Shown here: piece after piece, positions 33,085-43,609 of the stretch
Layout: every line of letters starts with the position of its first letter
How positions within the stretch are numbered: the stretch's first letter is position 1
Source: Bemisia tabaci
Taxonomy: Eukaryota > Arthropoda > Insecta > Hemiptera > Aleyrodidae
Direction of reading: 5' to 3'
Assembly: GCF_918797505.1 (NCBI RefSeq)
Contig: NC_092793.1
Span: 62,329,749-62,393,748, forward strand
DNA: 64,000 nt
Notes under the pieces: generated by a model
What the model saw: only the letters and a program-made list of their open reading frames with translations
What the model was told of the DNA's origin: nothing
Database searches by the model: none
Translations under genes and position numbers: made by a program

Positions 33085-35269
33085 TTTTTGCAGGCAAAGA
33101 CCCCCTACGATGTGCAGGCAAGATGGCTGCGTCGCGCGACGGGAACTCAGGGCAGTTCGAGCACTCTCTTCCCAATACCTACTCTAACCCATCCTATCGT
33201 CCGCCGCCTCCCTACCCCACCCAGCTCTCCCATTATACCTAAACTCTTTGTGCTTCCAAATTTTCTTATTACCTACCTACTTACAGTGCTAAGTCACAAG
33301 AGTGTGTATAGGTATCTATTTTACTTTTTTCCCCCAGTTCATTTTATGTAAGCATCCTTTTCCCTTTTATTTAGTAGGTGATTATTTTCTACAAATATTG
33401 TCTTGTTTCCTTTTCACTTCTTTCCCAGAAGATTTTAAGAGAAATAGTTCTGGCAGCTCGTGCGTCCTCACAGCAAAAGCTGTTGGTTATCTTTCATAAC
33501 TGACTTTGCTTATGATTTGAGCAGTTTGAGAGATAACTTACAGCTGAATCAATTTTTTCATCCATCTTCAATGTACCTATTTGACAAAGAGAAGAACCTG
33601 ACGGTCTCAATTCAGCACCCCATGCTCCAAGCGTCCTTTTTCCATCGTTTACTGCTTGAACACTCAGGAACGAGACGTCACCCTCAGCACCATAGGTACC
33701 AGTGGGTGCATTATATTAATCCATTTTGTATTTCTTAGAATTAAAAATTGAAAACATACATATTAATTTATTGATACTATCATATTTCCAATGTAAGTGT
33801 TATCTTTGTAGGTGATGTTATTTATTTACACTCCCACATTTCACCTCTTGATGCCTGATCGGTAAATTTTACCACTTTTTGGATTGTTATGTACTTTTGA
33901 AGGTTTAAGTTATCAAAAGTAGAAATGTGCACAGATATTGTTTTAGCAAATTTTTCAAGAAATGTGCTAAGTGCCTCGTATTTACCTATTAACAGGAAGT
34001 TTCCAGAAGTTGTACCATTGTGCCACAAAAAGAATTTGATAAATTTGTGCGAATGTTTAGTTAAAGTTTTAGCTTGATGGTTCATCTTTACATGGAAATA
34101 TTTTTGGTACAATTATAATTTCCACAATGAAAGTCTGGCAACACAGCTAACTTAGCAAAATCCCTCATATTTCTTAGGAATTAAGTCAGATGTGAGGGTA
34201 AGATTTACCCCCCCCCCCCCCGTCCTCCTCTCAACTAGTTCCCCCAATGCGCACAGAATGTACTAATAAGCAGCGTAAAGCAGAGGGAAAGATACAGGTA
34301 TAATTAATAGATAGGTATTCACAACATGGATGATTTCAAAATTTGACATCTGAAGCATGTTTGAGATAATATTAAGCACCGATAGTATTCTCCGGAGGAG
34401 GCTGCAGTGGGTGCTGCATGCATGTACACAGCCTGGCAAATACGTAAGTACAACTCTGCGTCTTTACCGACCAACTACACATCTTTTTTACCTAAAATTT
34501 AACTCTAAGTACTCTAAGTAACTTGTGTGTTTCTCCCACACGTAGATAGCCTCCTTTTATTTTTTAAATTTTTCCTGAGATCTACGCCTGATTCCAATAA
34601 GGAAGGAAGGATGCTATCTTAGTTTTTAGCTGCCATAGCTTTATCCTGAAAACATTTATACCTTGTGCGCATACAATCCTCAAACTCATCCCTTATCATC
34701 TGGCATCCTCTGCCTATTTAGCAATAAGTAAATCCTCTAATCAAACATACATGGCTCAGATATAAATTAAAGCCCCCCTCCCCCCCGTATTTTCCACCAA
34801 AATTCAAAATGTAAATAGGTACGTTTAAGATTAATTTCAATGCCTCAGAACGCTGGGGCCCCCACACAAGCATGTGATTTCTCCATAAATTCTAAAGATT
34901 CTCCATCCTCAATCCTTAAATAAATTATATCATAATAATTATGTCAATAATTATATTATATCCTTAAATTATATCAGAAAAATATCTTGCCAAAGTATTT
35001 TGAGAATTACCCTGGTTGACTTGGGTTGGACTCGTTTAGAAATTTAATCCCAATCAAAAATGCCAATTCCCTGAGCTGAGCAGTTTAATTTTTCTCCGCG
35101 AGTGAAATTTGTGCTTGGCGCCATTAGGAGCAAAGAGTAGGGGAGAGGAGAGAGCAACAGAGCAGAATCATGGAGTCCGAGCGAGCTGCACGCACGCTCC
35201 ACCTAGCTCCACCAGCTACTCCCGCTCTGTGATCGCCTGCACATCGTAGGGGGTCTTTGCCTGCAAAAA
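33085..35269. mobile_element. TIR element of about 2.2 kb inserted in the copia leader
   Basis: Exact 35-bp inverted repeats (tttttgcaggcaaagacccc onward) at 33085-33119 and 35235-35269. Removing the interval leaves a leader of about 138 nt, as expected for copia, which supports an insertion. A clear target duplication is not seen, but cacacgcgat lies just outside both ends (about 33066 and 35280). The interior shows no transposase. Near 33427-33730 exon-like pieces follow a pyrimidine tract and CAG (plus strand, starting QKILREIVLAARASSQQ), so capture of host sequence is possible. A poly-C tract is at 34209-34222. Confidence 0.65.
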
Positions 35270-35348
35270 CACTCAATCCACACGCGATCACGTTAACGCA
35301 CAAATAACCTCCGGAAAAACGCGGAAAATGCAATTCTTGAAAATTAAA

Positions 35349-35368
35349 CGTGACTGGGCAGCATAACC
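35349..35368 (-). promoter_or_regulatory. Primer-binding site, initiator-tRNA half-molecule type
   Basis: Immediately after the 5' LTR the minus strand reads GGTTATGCTGCCCAGTCACG. Insect copia elements are primed by an internal fragment of initiator methionine tRNA, whose complement begins GGTTATGGGCCCAG. The first seven bases and the CCCAG agree, with a small difference (CTG for GG) between them. Confidence 0.7.
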
Positions 35369-35892
35369 TGTTGTTTAGTTACTAAATAACTAGTCCACAG
35401 ACGAATAAGTTTAAACATTTTATTAGAGCAGAACTTAGCACTACATTGCTACAAAGAGTATAGATAGAGTAAGAGAGAGGCATAGAGAAAAAAAAGGAGG
35501 TGTTTGCATTTCGGGCATCTTGGAATTTTTCATAGAGTATCTATAGCTTTGATGACGTCATTGGGTACAGCGACGTTTTTATCCTGTCGATTTTCTTGGA
35601 AATGGTGTAATTTAAGGGAAAAAGTCATTCTATAAAAACTGCTTAAAATTATATAAAGAGTTGATTTAAGTAAAAAAATCGGACATTATGGTCCGTTTTT
35701 ACAGCGTCAACATAACCCTCAACGAGCGTCTTGTTTACATTGATGACGTAGGTGGGTACAAATCCTCAAGATGCAAACACCTCCTTTTTTTTCTCTATGA
35801 GAGAGAGGGACTCACTCACTCGGGCAGTACAGACTGACTTCGCGTACAGAGGGACAGTTCTTGTATTTGGATTACAGATTAAAATAACAACA
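35369..35892 (-). repeat. 5' LTR of the copia element, split by a 319-bp insertion
   Basis: Matches the 3' LTR over 196 bp with one substitution. It is interrupted after gagtaagagagagg by the element at 35481-35799 plus a 9-bp duplication. This insertion may disturb the LTR promoter. Confidence 0.97.
35481..35799. mobile_element. Mutator-like MITE, 319 bp, with 9-bp target duplication
   Basis: Perfect 29-bp terminal inverted repeats (catagagaaaaaaaaggagg at the start, complement at the end). The target agagagagg is duplicated exactly at 35472-35480 and 35800-35808, and the other LTR gives the empty site with one copy. A 9-bp duplication is characteristic of Mutator-like elements. A subterminal phrase gatgacgt..gggtaca occurs near both ends (35551 and 35741). 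No ORF. Confidence 0.95.
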
Positions 35893-35897
35893 CCTTT

Positions 35898-37795
35898 CTT
35901 CAGAAAAATTCCACCAGGATTGTTGCCGAATCGTGCAAAATTACGAATTTCAAGGACTTACGTAACATTTTGTAAACTTGTCAATGCTTAGTTTAACAGA
36001 TAAACACGTTTTCTGGAGGCAACATCCGAATTTACATTCCTTAAATTAAATGGACTTCCGCAAAATTGTGACAATTTTACAATAAAAAGTGCCAAAAATG
36101 CGTTTTTTGCAGGATTCGGCAACTTTCCGGGGGGAATTTTTCACATTTAAGTTTGAAATCGATTTTGGCGTCAACAAGTATGAGAAATTTTCCTTACTGA
36201 CGACAATGTACCATTACTAGGACAGAGATGGACCATAATTCTAATTTGTCTTACCTAATTATTCCAGGCACACCGACTTTAAGCTACGGTCTGCAATTAC
36301 CGAAGAACAGTGATGTTCTTATGAATCCTTTGTAATTTTTGACGTAGAATTCGAAGTTAAGGTTTGTTTTAAACTTTTCTCTACGATTAGTAATAGTGCA
36401 AAAACTGCTTAGCTTCGATGAAAGCTATATCCTGGAATTAGCTCTAAAAGCTTTTCCAGATGAAGTTCAAATTCGAAGTCAGCATAAAAAAACGCTGAGG
36501 AAACAATCTTCAGAGAGGGTTCCATAAATATTGCGGGCCCTAGATTCTCATAACCTGAATTAGCCGCCGACCGGTTGCGCGCAGAAAAATCGTTATAACT
36601 CGGGAACAAATCAATTCCCCAAGGTCTAACAAAGCGTGGCAGATGCAAAATTTTAAGGCTAACCACATCGACTGTTTTTTGTTCACACAACAACGATCGC
36701 CTAGAGAGGAGACACTATAAACGGAAAAAAGTCAAACCGTCAAAATTGAAATGATCATATTGCAATAGTATGCAACCATCAATTTTTAGTTATTGCCATG
36801 AATGATCGGAAGATTGAAGGAAGGAAAGTTAAATCCCACAATTTTACGCACATATTACCTTAATTTTGACCAGGAACTCACCGAGAAAGTACGAAGATAT
36901 TAAAAAGGAACCCTTGGAATCAATCCACGAACGCTTGCCTTTTTCTCAAGAGAGGGCATTTTTTGGTAGTAATAGAAAAAAGTAATTGTAAAAGCGTACC
37001 TACTAAATAAGAACCTTCAAAATTACCATTAAAACCAGCGGCACAGATATAAACCTCATTCAATGCGACGAACTAAAACGCCGAAAAATATTAATATTCT
37101 TTCATCGCTCACAGTTCACTGCAATCCTCAAATAAAGTACCTAGATCGTTTAATTATAGGGTCAAGTTTAATTGACCTCAAGATAAAATAAAATATACTT
37201 TGAGAAAAATATCTATGATTCAATGAAGAGTTTCAAATCCAAACATTCGTCGGTCGCAAGACAGCAAACTTCAGGAAAACGGTTACAATTATATCATTCA
37301 GTGATGTTGTTTTTTTAGCGTTTCATAATAATTGGTAACAAAATAGCGTGCATGCCAGAGGTAGACGTTATTTGATTTACATTGTGCTATTATACATTCG
37401 TTTATTATACATTTCAAGCCATTAAAACGAAGGCTATTAATAAAATTCAAGAATTCAAAAGGAATAAAACTATCACCGATTTATCATACACAATTTTGTG
37501 TCTTATCTTAATGCTTGCTAAAAGTAATGAGTAATAATTTAGTGACCGGGCAGAGGTTGTTATAGCACTTACGAGATGAAGACACTTAACGGCAAAATCA
37601 AAATTATAATCCCCTTACAATTTTGAACTTGAAGAGGGAGAAGGAGTCAATTACGAAAAATGATGATAGAATAAACGTCGAATACTGAATAAAAAATTAA
37701 AATAAAAAGTATAAATAGACCGTTTACTGTTACGTCGCATCTCGAGATGTATCGCAATTTTAGGTCTGGTGCCCTGACCGGGATTCGATCGATTC
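35898..37795. other. Noncoding stretch
   Basis: About 1.9 kb of AT-rich sequence in which I recognise no gene, RNA or element. Confidence 0.45.
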
Positions 37796-38033
37796 AATTT
37801 ACATGGGATTTTCCATTGGGAACGGAAAATCAATTTTCAAATGCTGATTCTGAGTAAATTCAGACCATTTCTGCCGGCTTTTCTTGCGATTACAAGTTCT
37901 TCATATCTTCAAATGTACGTTTCTGCCTGGTGAATCCTCAAAATCGCATTGGATAAATTAGTTATTCTCAATGTACCAAAGCAAGTCCCGAAAGTGAGGT
38001 TATGTTACCCCTTTGTTTACATTCTTATTTTGG

Positions 38034-38792
38034 TTCCCTTTTCACCACAGACATCCCACAGTCTGGGAGAGGGGGGAAACTGGGAGTTTACGCTGATGAC
38101 ACTCTCGTGCTAGCCTCGTCCAGGAGCTACGGGGAGGCACGACATAACGTCCAATCTCACCTTAATAGAATTAATAGATGGACAATTGAAGATAAAACCA
38201 AACTGAACGCTTCCAAATCTGTAGAAGTTGTTTTCACTAACAGACCATTCACCCACATTCCACTTTTATTGGGTGAAAACCAAATTCCTTTTGATAAAGT
38301 CTCTAGATACAAGGTCTTCTCTTGGATTCTAGGCTGAAGTGAGGAGCACATATGAAGAAAAAGGTTGATCAACTGCGCCTGAAATTTGCAAATATGCAGT
38401 GGCTTTTGGGCCGCAAATCACGGTTATCCCTTCAACTAAAATTGCTCCTCTACAAGTCAATGTTGAGGTCAGTTTGGAGTTATGGCTGCCAATTGTGGGG
38501 TTGTGCAGCCAAGTCAAATCTCGACGAGATCGAAATCATGCAAATGAAAATACTAAGAAGCATAGTTAAAGCAAGATGGTTTGAGAGAAACGCAGATATT
38601 CGTGCTGACCTCGACATAGACTCGGTAGAGGACTACATCACTATGGTGTACAACTCTCATGAAGCCCGACTTCATCAGCACCCTAACCCTGAAGCACTTG
38701 CTCTCTTGGAGTTGGAAAAATGCAGAAGGAGACTAAAACGCAGAAAGCCCCATGAGCTTGGAATCCCGGGGTTCACTAAATTTTTACTTTAA
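38034..38792 (+). pseudogene. Reverse transcriptase C-terminal part, jockey-like LINE
   Basis: The frame opens SLFTTDIPQSGRGGKLGVYA and continues DDTLVLASS, the YADD catalytic box of RT. Next come INRWTIEDKTKLNASKS and VFTNRP, as in the NxxKT/F region of jockey-clade enzymes. Near 38325 the frame shifts by one and a TGA (38340-38342) follows where a tryptophan is expected. The second frame then reads DQLRLKFANMQWLLGRKS, then LLLYKSMLRSVWSYGCQLWG, the conserved thumb region, and ends RRRLKRRKPHELGIPGFTKF-LL at 38792. The piece is the last roughly 250 residues of the ORF2 protein; the fingers, endonuclease and ORF1 are missing. One frameshift and one nonsense codon, with otherwise well-kept sequence, suggest moderate age. 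Confidence 0.93.
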
Positions 38793-39076
38793 AGAAAGAG
38801 ATCAATAAAACGTGCCTCCTCGTGCTCCTCCGACATGATTGGAGGTTCTTTGGACTTCGACCGGGCTCGGTTGTCCATATTTGGTTAAAGTAATAAGACA
38901 TTTTTATTTTGCAATAATTATGTTTTTTATTTTCTCCTCGATACATTGAGGTAGTACCTATTTTATATTGTTGAAATTTGTAAATTTAGTTAAGTATTAA
39001 TTCTTAAAGATCAGCCAAGCTTTTTAAAGACATAATAGATGTCTAAAAGTGTACTTTGTACGTTTATTTTGTGCAA

Positions 39077-39078
<2 letters not shown>

Positions 39079-39122
<44 letters not shown>
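39079..39122. repeat. Poly(A) tail of the LINE
   Basis: Uninterrupted run of about 44 A after gtgcaaataa; directly abuts the right target-site copy. Confidence 0.97.
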
Positions 39123-39127
<5 letters not shown>

Positions 39128-39559
39128 TTTTGGACTGTCCGTCACTAATTAATGGGAAAAAACAATTCTGCGCGTCTCTTACATTTGTTTTTCTTTTAGA
39201 TTCTATCTATATTGACAAAACCAGAAATGACTGATCGAATCTAAGAGAAAATCTAACGTAAGAGAGGCGCAGAATTGTTATTATTCATAAATTAGTGATG
39301 AACAGAGTCCAAAATAAGAATGTAAGCAAAGGGGTAACATAACCTCACTTTCGGGACTTGCTTCGATACATTGAGTATAATTAATTCATCCGATGCGATA
39401 TTGAGGATTCACCTGGCAGAAACGTACATTTGAGGATATAAAGAATTCATAATCGCAAGAAAATCCGTCAGAAACGGTCCGAAACTACCCAGAATTGGCG
39501 CTTGAAAATTGACTTCCTGTTTTATGGGAAATCCCATGTAAATCGAACAGACCGAATCC

Positions 39560-41270
39560 TGGTTAGGGCAGGAGGCCTAAAATCGCGATATATTTCGAAA
39601 TATAACGTCATTACCAAAACGGCCTATGTACAAAATATATATTTTTACACACTTGAAAGTAAAGTTTGGGTAACGCAAAAAAAAGAAGAAAAAAAAATTA
39701 GAATAAATAAAGTGTAGTAATTATAATAAAAATTGAAGCGAAAAATTATAAAAAAGAAATTGTTATGACATGCGAGGTCCTTATATTTGTTTTTAAAAAT
39801 AAATAAATAAATATTACGCCATGAATATTCACTGGTCAAGGCGGAGAAGGTAATGATCATGGCCACCCCATTAGATGAATTTGAAAGTTTAAAAAAAAGA
39901 AAAAAAAAGAAAAAAAAAGAAATAACTAATATATAGCTAAGGGGGGGGGTGGGAGGAGGGGTAAAACAAATTAATCATAATGAGAATAGATACATTGCGT
40001 CCTAGATGGCAAGAGGATTGTATCACGAAAAATCCGAACGAATATTTACAATTAGTTAGAGATTGGAATGAAAAGGTAACCGTCACGAAAAATTGGAGCG
40101 AGGGAAACGATGAGCGGCAGATTATAATAGATAGATAGATAGACAAAGAGAAAGGGAGAGAGGGAATGAAAACGAGCGTAAACAACAATTAACAATTAAC
40201 GAGTGATTAAAGTGAGAGAGAAACACTGAGGCGGCGAGGCGCGAACGACGACCGCGAGTTAAGGTTCGAGAGGGAGGAGAGACTGAAGGCAGCTCGCGAT
40301 TGCGCTTGACTCGGTGACTTTTGAAAAAGTTTCAAAATTGAAGACTTACGGCAACCATCAAATTCTAACAGACTATCAATCATGCCACCGAAGGGATGTT
40401 ACAATTCGCTGCGGTGCCAAATCACGGATTCTTCTAAAGGTGCTCTTGCTTCGCACTCGCCTGGTCAGGAGGTTATCCGTGTGCGTGTTATAGTCAAAAC
40501 TCGAGTCTTGTTCACCCGAACTAGAGTTGATTAACTACTTACACTGGACTGCGGGATTTCACTAGTCACATCGCTGGGATTGGAATACGACCTATGCATC
40601 AAATAAACGAGGTTCTGTCGCGTAACCTTCAAGACAATTTTGGTGAAGATTAAAACATTTTAATCAATCTTCAACTGTAAGTCTCTTCTGTTTGTTAATT
40701 AAAAAAAAGGAGGAAAACAAAATTAAAATTTTTACTTTAGAGCCCCACTGATTGAAGAGAGTTCCTGTGATACATGTGCCTACATGTTGAAGCTTCTCGC
40801 ATGCTTTCTCAAACATGTGTGATGAAAAAGAGGTGATGATATCAAGTCAAAGTTGCTCGTGTCAAACGAAATTTAGACACCTGCTGTAAATTTCGCTCGC
40901 TCAGAATAAGTTTGAATACTATTCGTACTATGAAAGTGATCAACGTTTAAGGGTATGTAGGCTGTAGAAAAAAATAGATTGACTATCTTCGGACCAAAAT
41001 CGCAAACATTTCCAGACAAAGGCGTTAGATAAGCCGTTAAGCATAGGAAAGGAGTGAAAACTGACATTAATATTAAAAATCTCATTTTTCCTTTGCGACG
41101 ACGTCATAATTTGCCAAAACTTTCGTCCAAGTGTTCGTAAAAACTATCAGATGTAGAAAAACATTGGAGATGGAGGCAGAGTTTCCTTAGACTTTATGGT
41201 ATTTCTAACATTCTTTCGCCCGCTCTCAAAAAAAGGTTTAGCTCGTGGAGGTCTTGGTTACGGAGGGTAA
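39560..41270. other. Noncoding stretch with a GC-richer, leader-like patch
   Basis: Mostly AT-rich with A-rich tracts (39890-39920) and a GATA run (40129-40142). The part 40210-40330 is GC-rich and precedes an ATG at 40383 (MPPKGCYNSLRCQITDSSKG, about 50 codons, stop near 40533). It could be a 5' exon or an LTR-element leader, but no domain or second exon supports this. Confidence 0.3.
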
Positions 41271-41278
41271 GGAAAGAC

Positions 41279-41411
41279 CGTCCGTACCGGGTTCACAGGT
41301 CGAAAGTTCTGGGTGTAGGAGCCATAACTGTGACTACTTCCATTTCAGTGGCCGCAGCAACGGCCCCTACACCCGGAATTTTCGGCCTTTTAGCCCGGGA
41401 CAGACGGTATA
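41279..41411. repeat. Compact inverted repeat (hairpin) of about 133 bp
   Basis: ccgtccgtaccgggttcaca ... gggtgtagg and its inverse cctacaccc ... cccgggacagacgg pair over about 45 bp with some mismatches, around a 45-bp loop. Probably a small foldback element. Confidence 0.65.
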
Positions 41412-42804
41412 TGTTTAAGAACCTATATAGTCTATGATTACGACTTCAAAGACCGATGCTTTATCAGCGTAAAAAAATCCAGTAGCGCAGGTTTTCAAGC
41501 TCTGTGGAACCTAGCTGCAATCTTCCCTCATTATATTTCAGGCAGCGAAGCCGAGGACAGAAGATATGCCCTTATTCTTGGCAATGTTGCGCGCAATTCG
41601 ATGGGCTTTATCAATCGTTGCCCTCGCAATGAGCTACCTACGCCAACAACCATGCATACAACATCCGGGATCTTGGCTCCATCACGCCAACGCCTGCACT
41701 CGACACGATGCAATCTGGCTGACAGGAATTATTTCCTTTCGTATATTACTTGGTTCCGCCCCCATTCCCCTTGAAAAGAGAGTGTGTGCCACCAACTCCG
41801 CTTTCATTAACGTCCGGTTGTTCAAAACCACGGCGAGGGACTTGACTGTCGGGAGGAAGGGGGATAATGCTTCGCACCTTTGGATTGGGTTCCCGACCTT
41901 GAAAGGAGACCATTTTTCACCTTCGATTCGCTTCAAAGGTGTCCTTTCTTTACTTCCGCGCTCTGCTCAGTTGTTGCCGGTACGGAGCCTGTAAATTGGG
42001 AGGAAAAATTATTTTGCGCTAGGAACTGGATAGAGGCACGGATGAACTGCGCAGGAAAGATGCGGCTACCCTGCTAAAAATTTCTCACGGGAACGACACG
42101 TGATCACATGCGCTCTCACGGGAATGGCATGTGATCACATGTGCTCTCACGAGAACGGCATGTGATCACATGCGCTCCCAGGGGAATGACATGTGATCAC
42201 ATGTGCTCTCAGGGGAATGACACGACATCACATGTGCTCCCCTGGGGAATGGACAGGGGAGCCCGTGAGCTCCCCTGGGAGCTAACATGTGACCCGTGCG
42301 CTCCCATGAGAGTGTATATGTGACCCGTATATGTGCTCTCGTGGGACCTCTCACGGTGTCCCGTGGATCATCATTGAACTTCCGGGAAAATGCCACGGGC
42401 TCATATGTGACTGCAGTCGACCACAGTGAAGCATCACAGAACTATATTCATGGGAAATGCATACAGGACCTTACAGCGTCCTACAAAGACGTCACCGAAC
42501 TTAAGAACGGATACGGTACGACAAAACACTGCGTCTTTATCTACTTTAGATGCTTTATAAGTTATACCCTGATAAAAATATTTCCCCAGGGGCTGCACAC
42601 GAGATCACATCTGCTTCCCTGAGGAATAGCAAGGAAAGCCCTGTGCTCCCCAAGGAATGACAGGGGATCCCCTGTGCTCCCAAGGAAATTAATAGGGGGT
42701 CACCTGTGCACCCATGGGAGTCTGGGGATCTTCAGTCCCGTCCCTCCGTCCCCGCGCGTCCCGTAGCTTTAAGGTTCGGTTGGCGGACTTCCGGCTTATC
42801 GGTT

Positions 42805-43025
42805 GTTTTTTTTTAGTTTATTTGTTTTTCAATCCATTTTATTTATTTGTTGATTTATTTATTTATATTAATCTTTTTTATTTTATTTTATTTCTTTATT
42901 TATTACAATCTATTCAATGTATTTATTTATTTATTTATTTATTTAGGTTAATTTATTTAATTTTCTTGTTTATTTTATTTCATTCAATTTAATTTAATTT
43001 AATTCATTTATTTTTCTTCATTTTA
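42805..43025. repeat. (TTTA)n-like low-complexity tract
   Basis: Degenerate tttat / ttatt units with interspersed g, including an uninterrupted attt series near 42920-42945. The hydrophobic ORF over it is an artefact. Confidence 0.9.
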
Positions 43026-43231
43026 ATAACTATATATACTTTTTTTATTTTGATTCATGTGTTATTCACTTCTTTCTTTCCAAAAATTGATCTAATTTTT
43101 TATTATTTTTGTTTCTTTGAAACTACGTAATGTAGAAATTTTCAAGAATATCATTGCTTTCCACCATGGAATCAACGCGGCGCGGCACTGGGGATCTTTA
43201 TGCTTGCTAAATTTCCCTCGAACACACGTGA

Positions 43232-43345
43232 GCCTCCGGAGCTCCACGGCAGCGGCACTCGGGCGATCATGAGGGTTAAGTAACGTCGGGCGTAGTTAGT
43301 ACCTAGATGGAAGACCGCTTGGGAATGACCGCACTGCGGAGGTTT
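43232..43345 (+). pseudogene. 5S rRNA-like sequence (5S pseudogene or 5S-derived SINE head)
   Basis: The segment 43275-43324 (gttaagtaacgtcgggcg, then agtacctagatgg and gaccgcttggga) matches the conserved 3' half of animal 5S rRNA, about 41 of 50 positions by eye against the insect sequence as I remember it. It covers the A box, intermediate element and most of the C box of the internal promoter. The 5' part starts gcctccg and the 3' end has cggaggttt, which pair as helix I, so the whole 114 nt spans a 5S-like unit. Canonical 5S is about 120 nt; here the 5' half is about 7 nt short. Single copy, inside a mobile element, with substitutions in the C box: likely not a functional gene. No LINE-type tail was identified to prove a SINE. 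Confidence 0.75.
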
Positions 43346-43609
43346 GCATAGTAACAAAGAATTTCTTTCATGTCTAAAACATGCCACGGCAATAGAGCGA
43401 ATTAATTTTCGCGTTTTCCTTAATCTTTTTCTTCTTTGGCTCTGCTAGTGGAGACGGCATTTTGGGCGCGGACTAGGGAGCTTCCCATGGGAGCCACTTC
43501 TCATGGGAAGCACTTCTCATGAGAGCCACCTCTCATAGGGGAATTATTTCCCTGCCCAAAATAGCCTGAGTGAAATTCCCATGAGAAATTTTTAGCGGGG
43601 ATTTGTATA

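Larger units (their letters stand above)
28485..35892 (-). mobile_element. Full-length Ty1/copia LTR retrotransposon
   Basis: The element lies on the minus strand between a 5-bp duplication, ccttt at 28480-28484 and at 35893-35897. LTRs are 196 bp, begin TG and end CA, and differ at one base (ccagagacg against ccacagacg) once an insertion in the right-hand (5') LTR is ignored. Inside are a primer-binding site, one intact Gag-Pol ORF and a short purine tract. Three DNA elements are nested in it (28694-29117, about 33085-35269, and 35481-35799). Without them the element is about 4.5 kb with a leader of about 138 nt, normal for the family. The intact ORF and nearly identical LTRs indicate recent insertion. 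Confidence 0.97.
38034..39122 (+). mobile_element. 5'-truncated jockey-like LINE with poly(A) tail and 11-bp target duplication
   Basis: The insertion is bounded by tcttattttgg at 38023-38033 and 39123-39133. It begins inside a reverse transcriptase reading frame and ends in about 44 A (39079-39122), the signature of target-primed reverse transcription with 5' truncation. The 3' UTR of about 290 bp is AT-rich. Confidence 0.95.
37796..39546. mobile_element. Foldback element hosting a LINE insertion
   Basis: Left arm 37796-38033 (atttacatgggattttccat, then caaatgtacgtttctgcc and gcaagtcccgaaagtgaggt) is matched in inverse by 39311-39546. The left arm resumes after the LINE at 39134-39185 (caattctgcgcgtctcttac), matched by 39258-39310. 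Loop about 39186-39257. Without the LINE the element is about 650 bp and nearly fully palindromic. Confidence 0.8.
42069..43600. mobile_element. Palindrome-word element, CACATG/CCCATGGGAG type
   Basis: Termini ccctgctaaaaatttctcac and the inverse of gagaaatttttagcgggg are about 24-bp imperfect inverted repeats. The left interior repeats a roughly 32-bp unit built on atgtgatcacatg and ctctcacgggaatggc (42100-42300). Further words (ctcccatgagagtg, ggggatcccctgtg, cccatgggag) appear at 42590-42720 and 43475-43560. The middle holds a (TTTA)n tract and a 5S-like sequence, probably later insertions. Confidence 0.7.

Noticed and set aside
28485..35892. Copia element interpreted as an envelope-carrying retrovirus
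   Set aside because: Domain order protease-integrase-RT-RNase H is copia type and there is no env ORF; the large leader is a DNA-element insertion.
39560..40540. ATG at 40383 with GC-rich leader as a host gene start
   Set aside because: Frame closes after about 50 codons and no donor site or domain is clear; noted in the noncoding entry only.
41541..41775. Exon after tttcag reading GSEAEDRRYALILGNVARNS
   Set aside because: Plausible texture and acceptor, but no donor, no domain and competing frames on both strands; insufficient for a gene call.
41566..41994. 142-codon ORF as a membrane protein
   Set aside because: Overlapping 84-codon minus-strand ORF, no homology recognised, typical length for chance in GC-richer DNA.
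42095..42300. Regular ATGTGATCACATG units as a CRISPR or operator array
   Set aside because: Units are degenerate, contiguous and enclosed by TIRs; no spacers.
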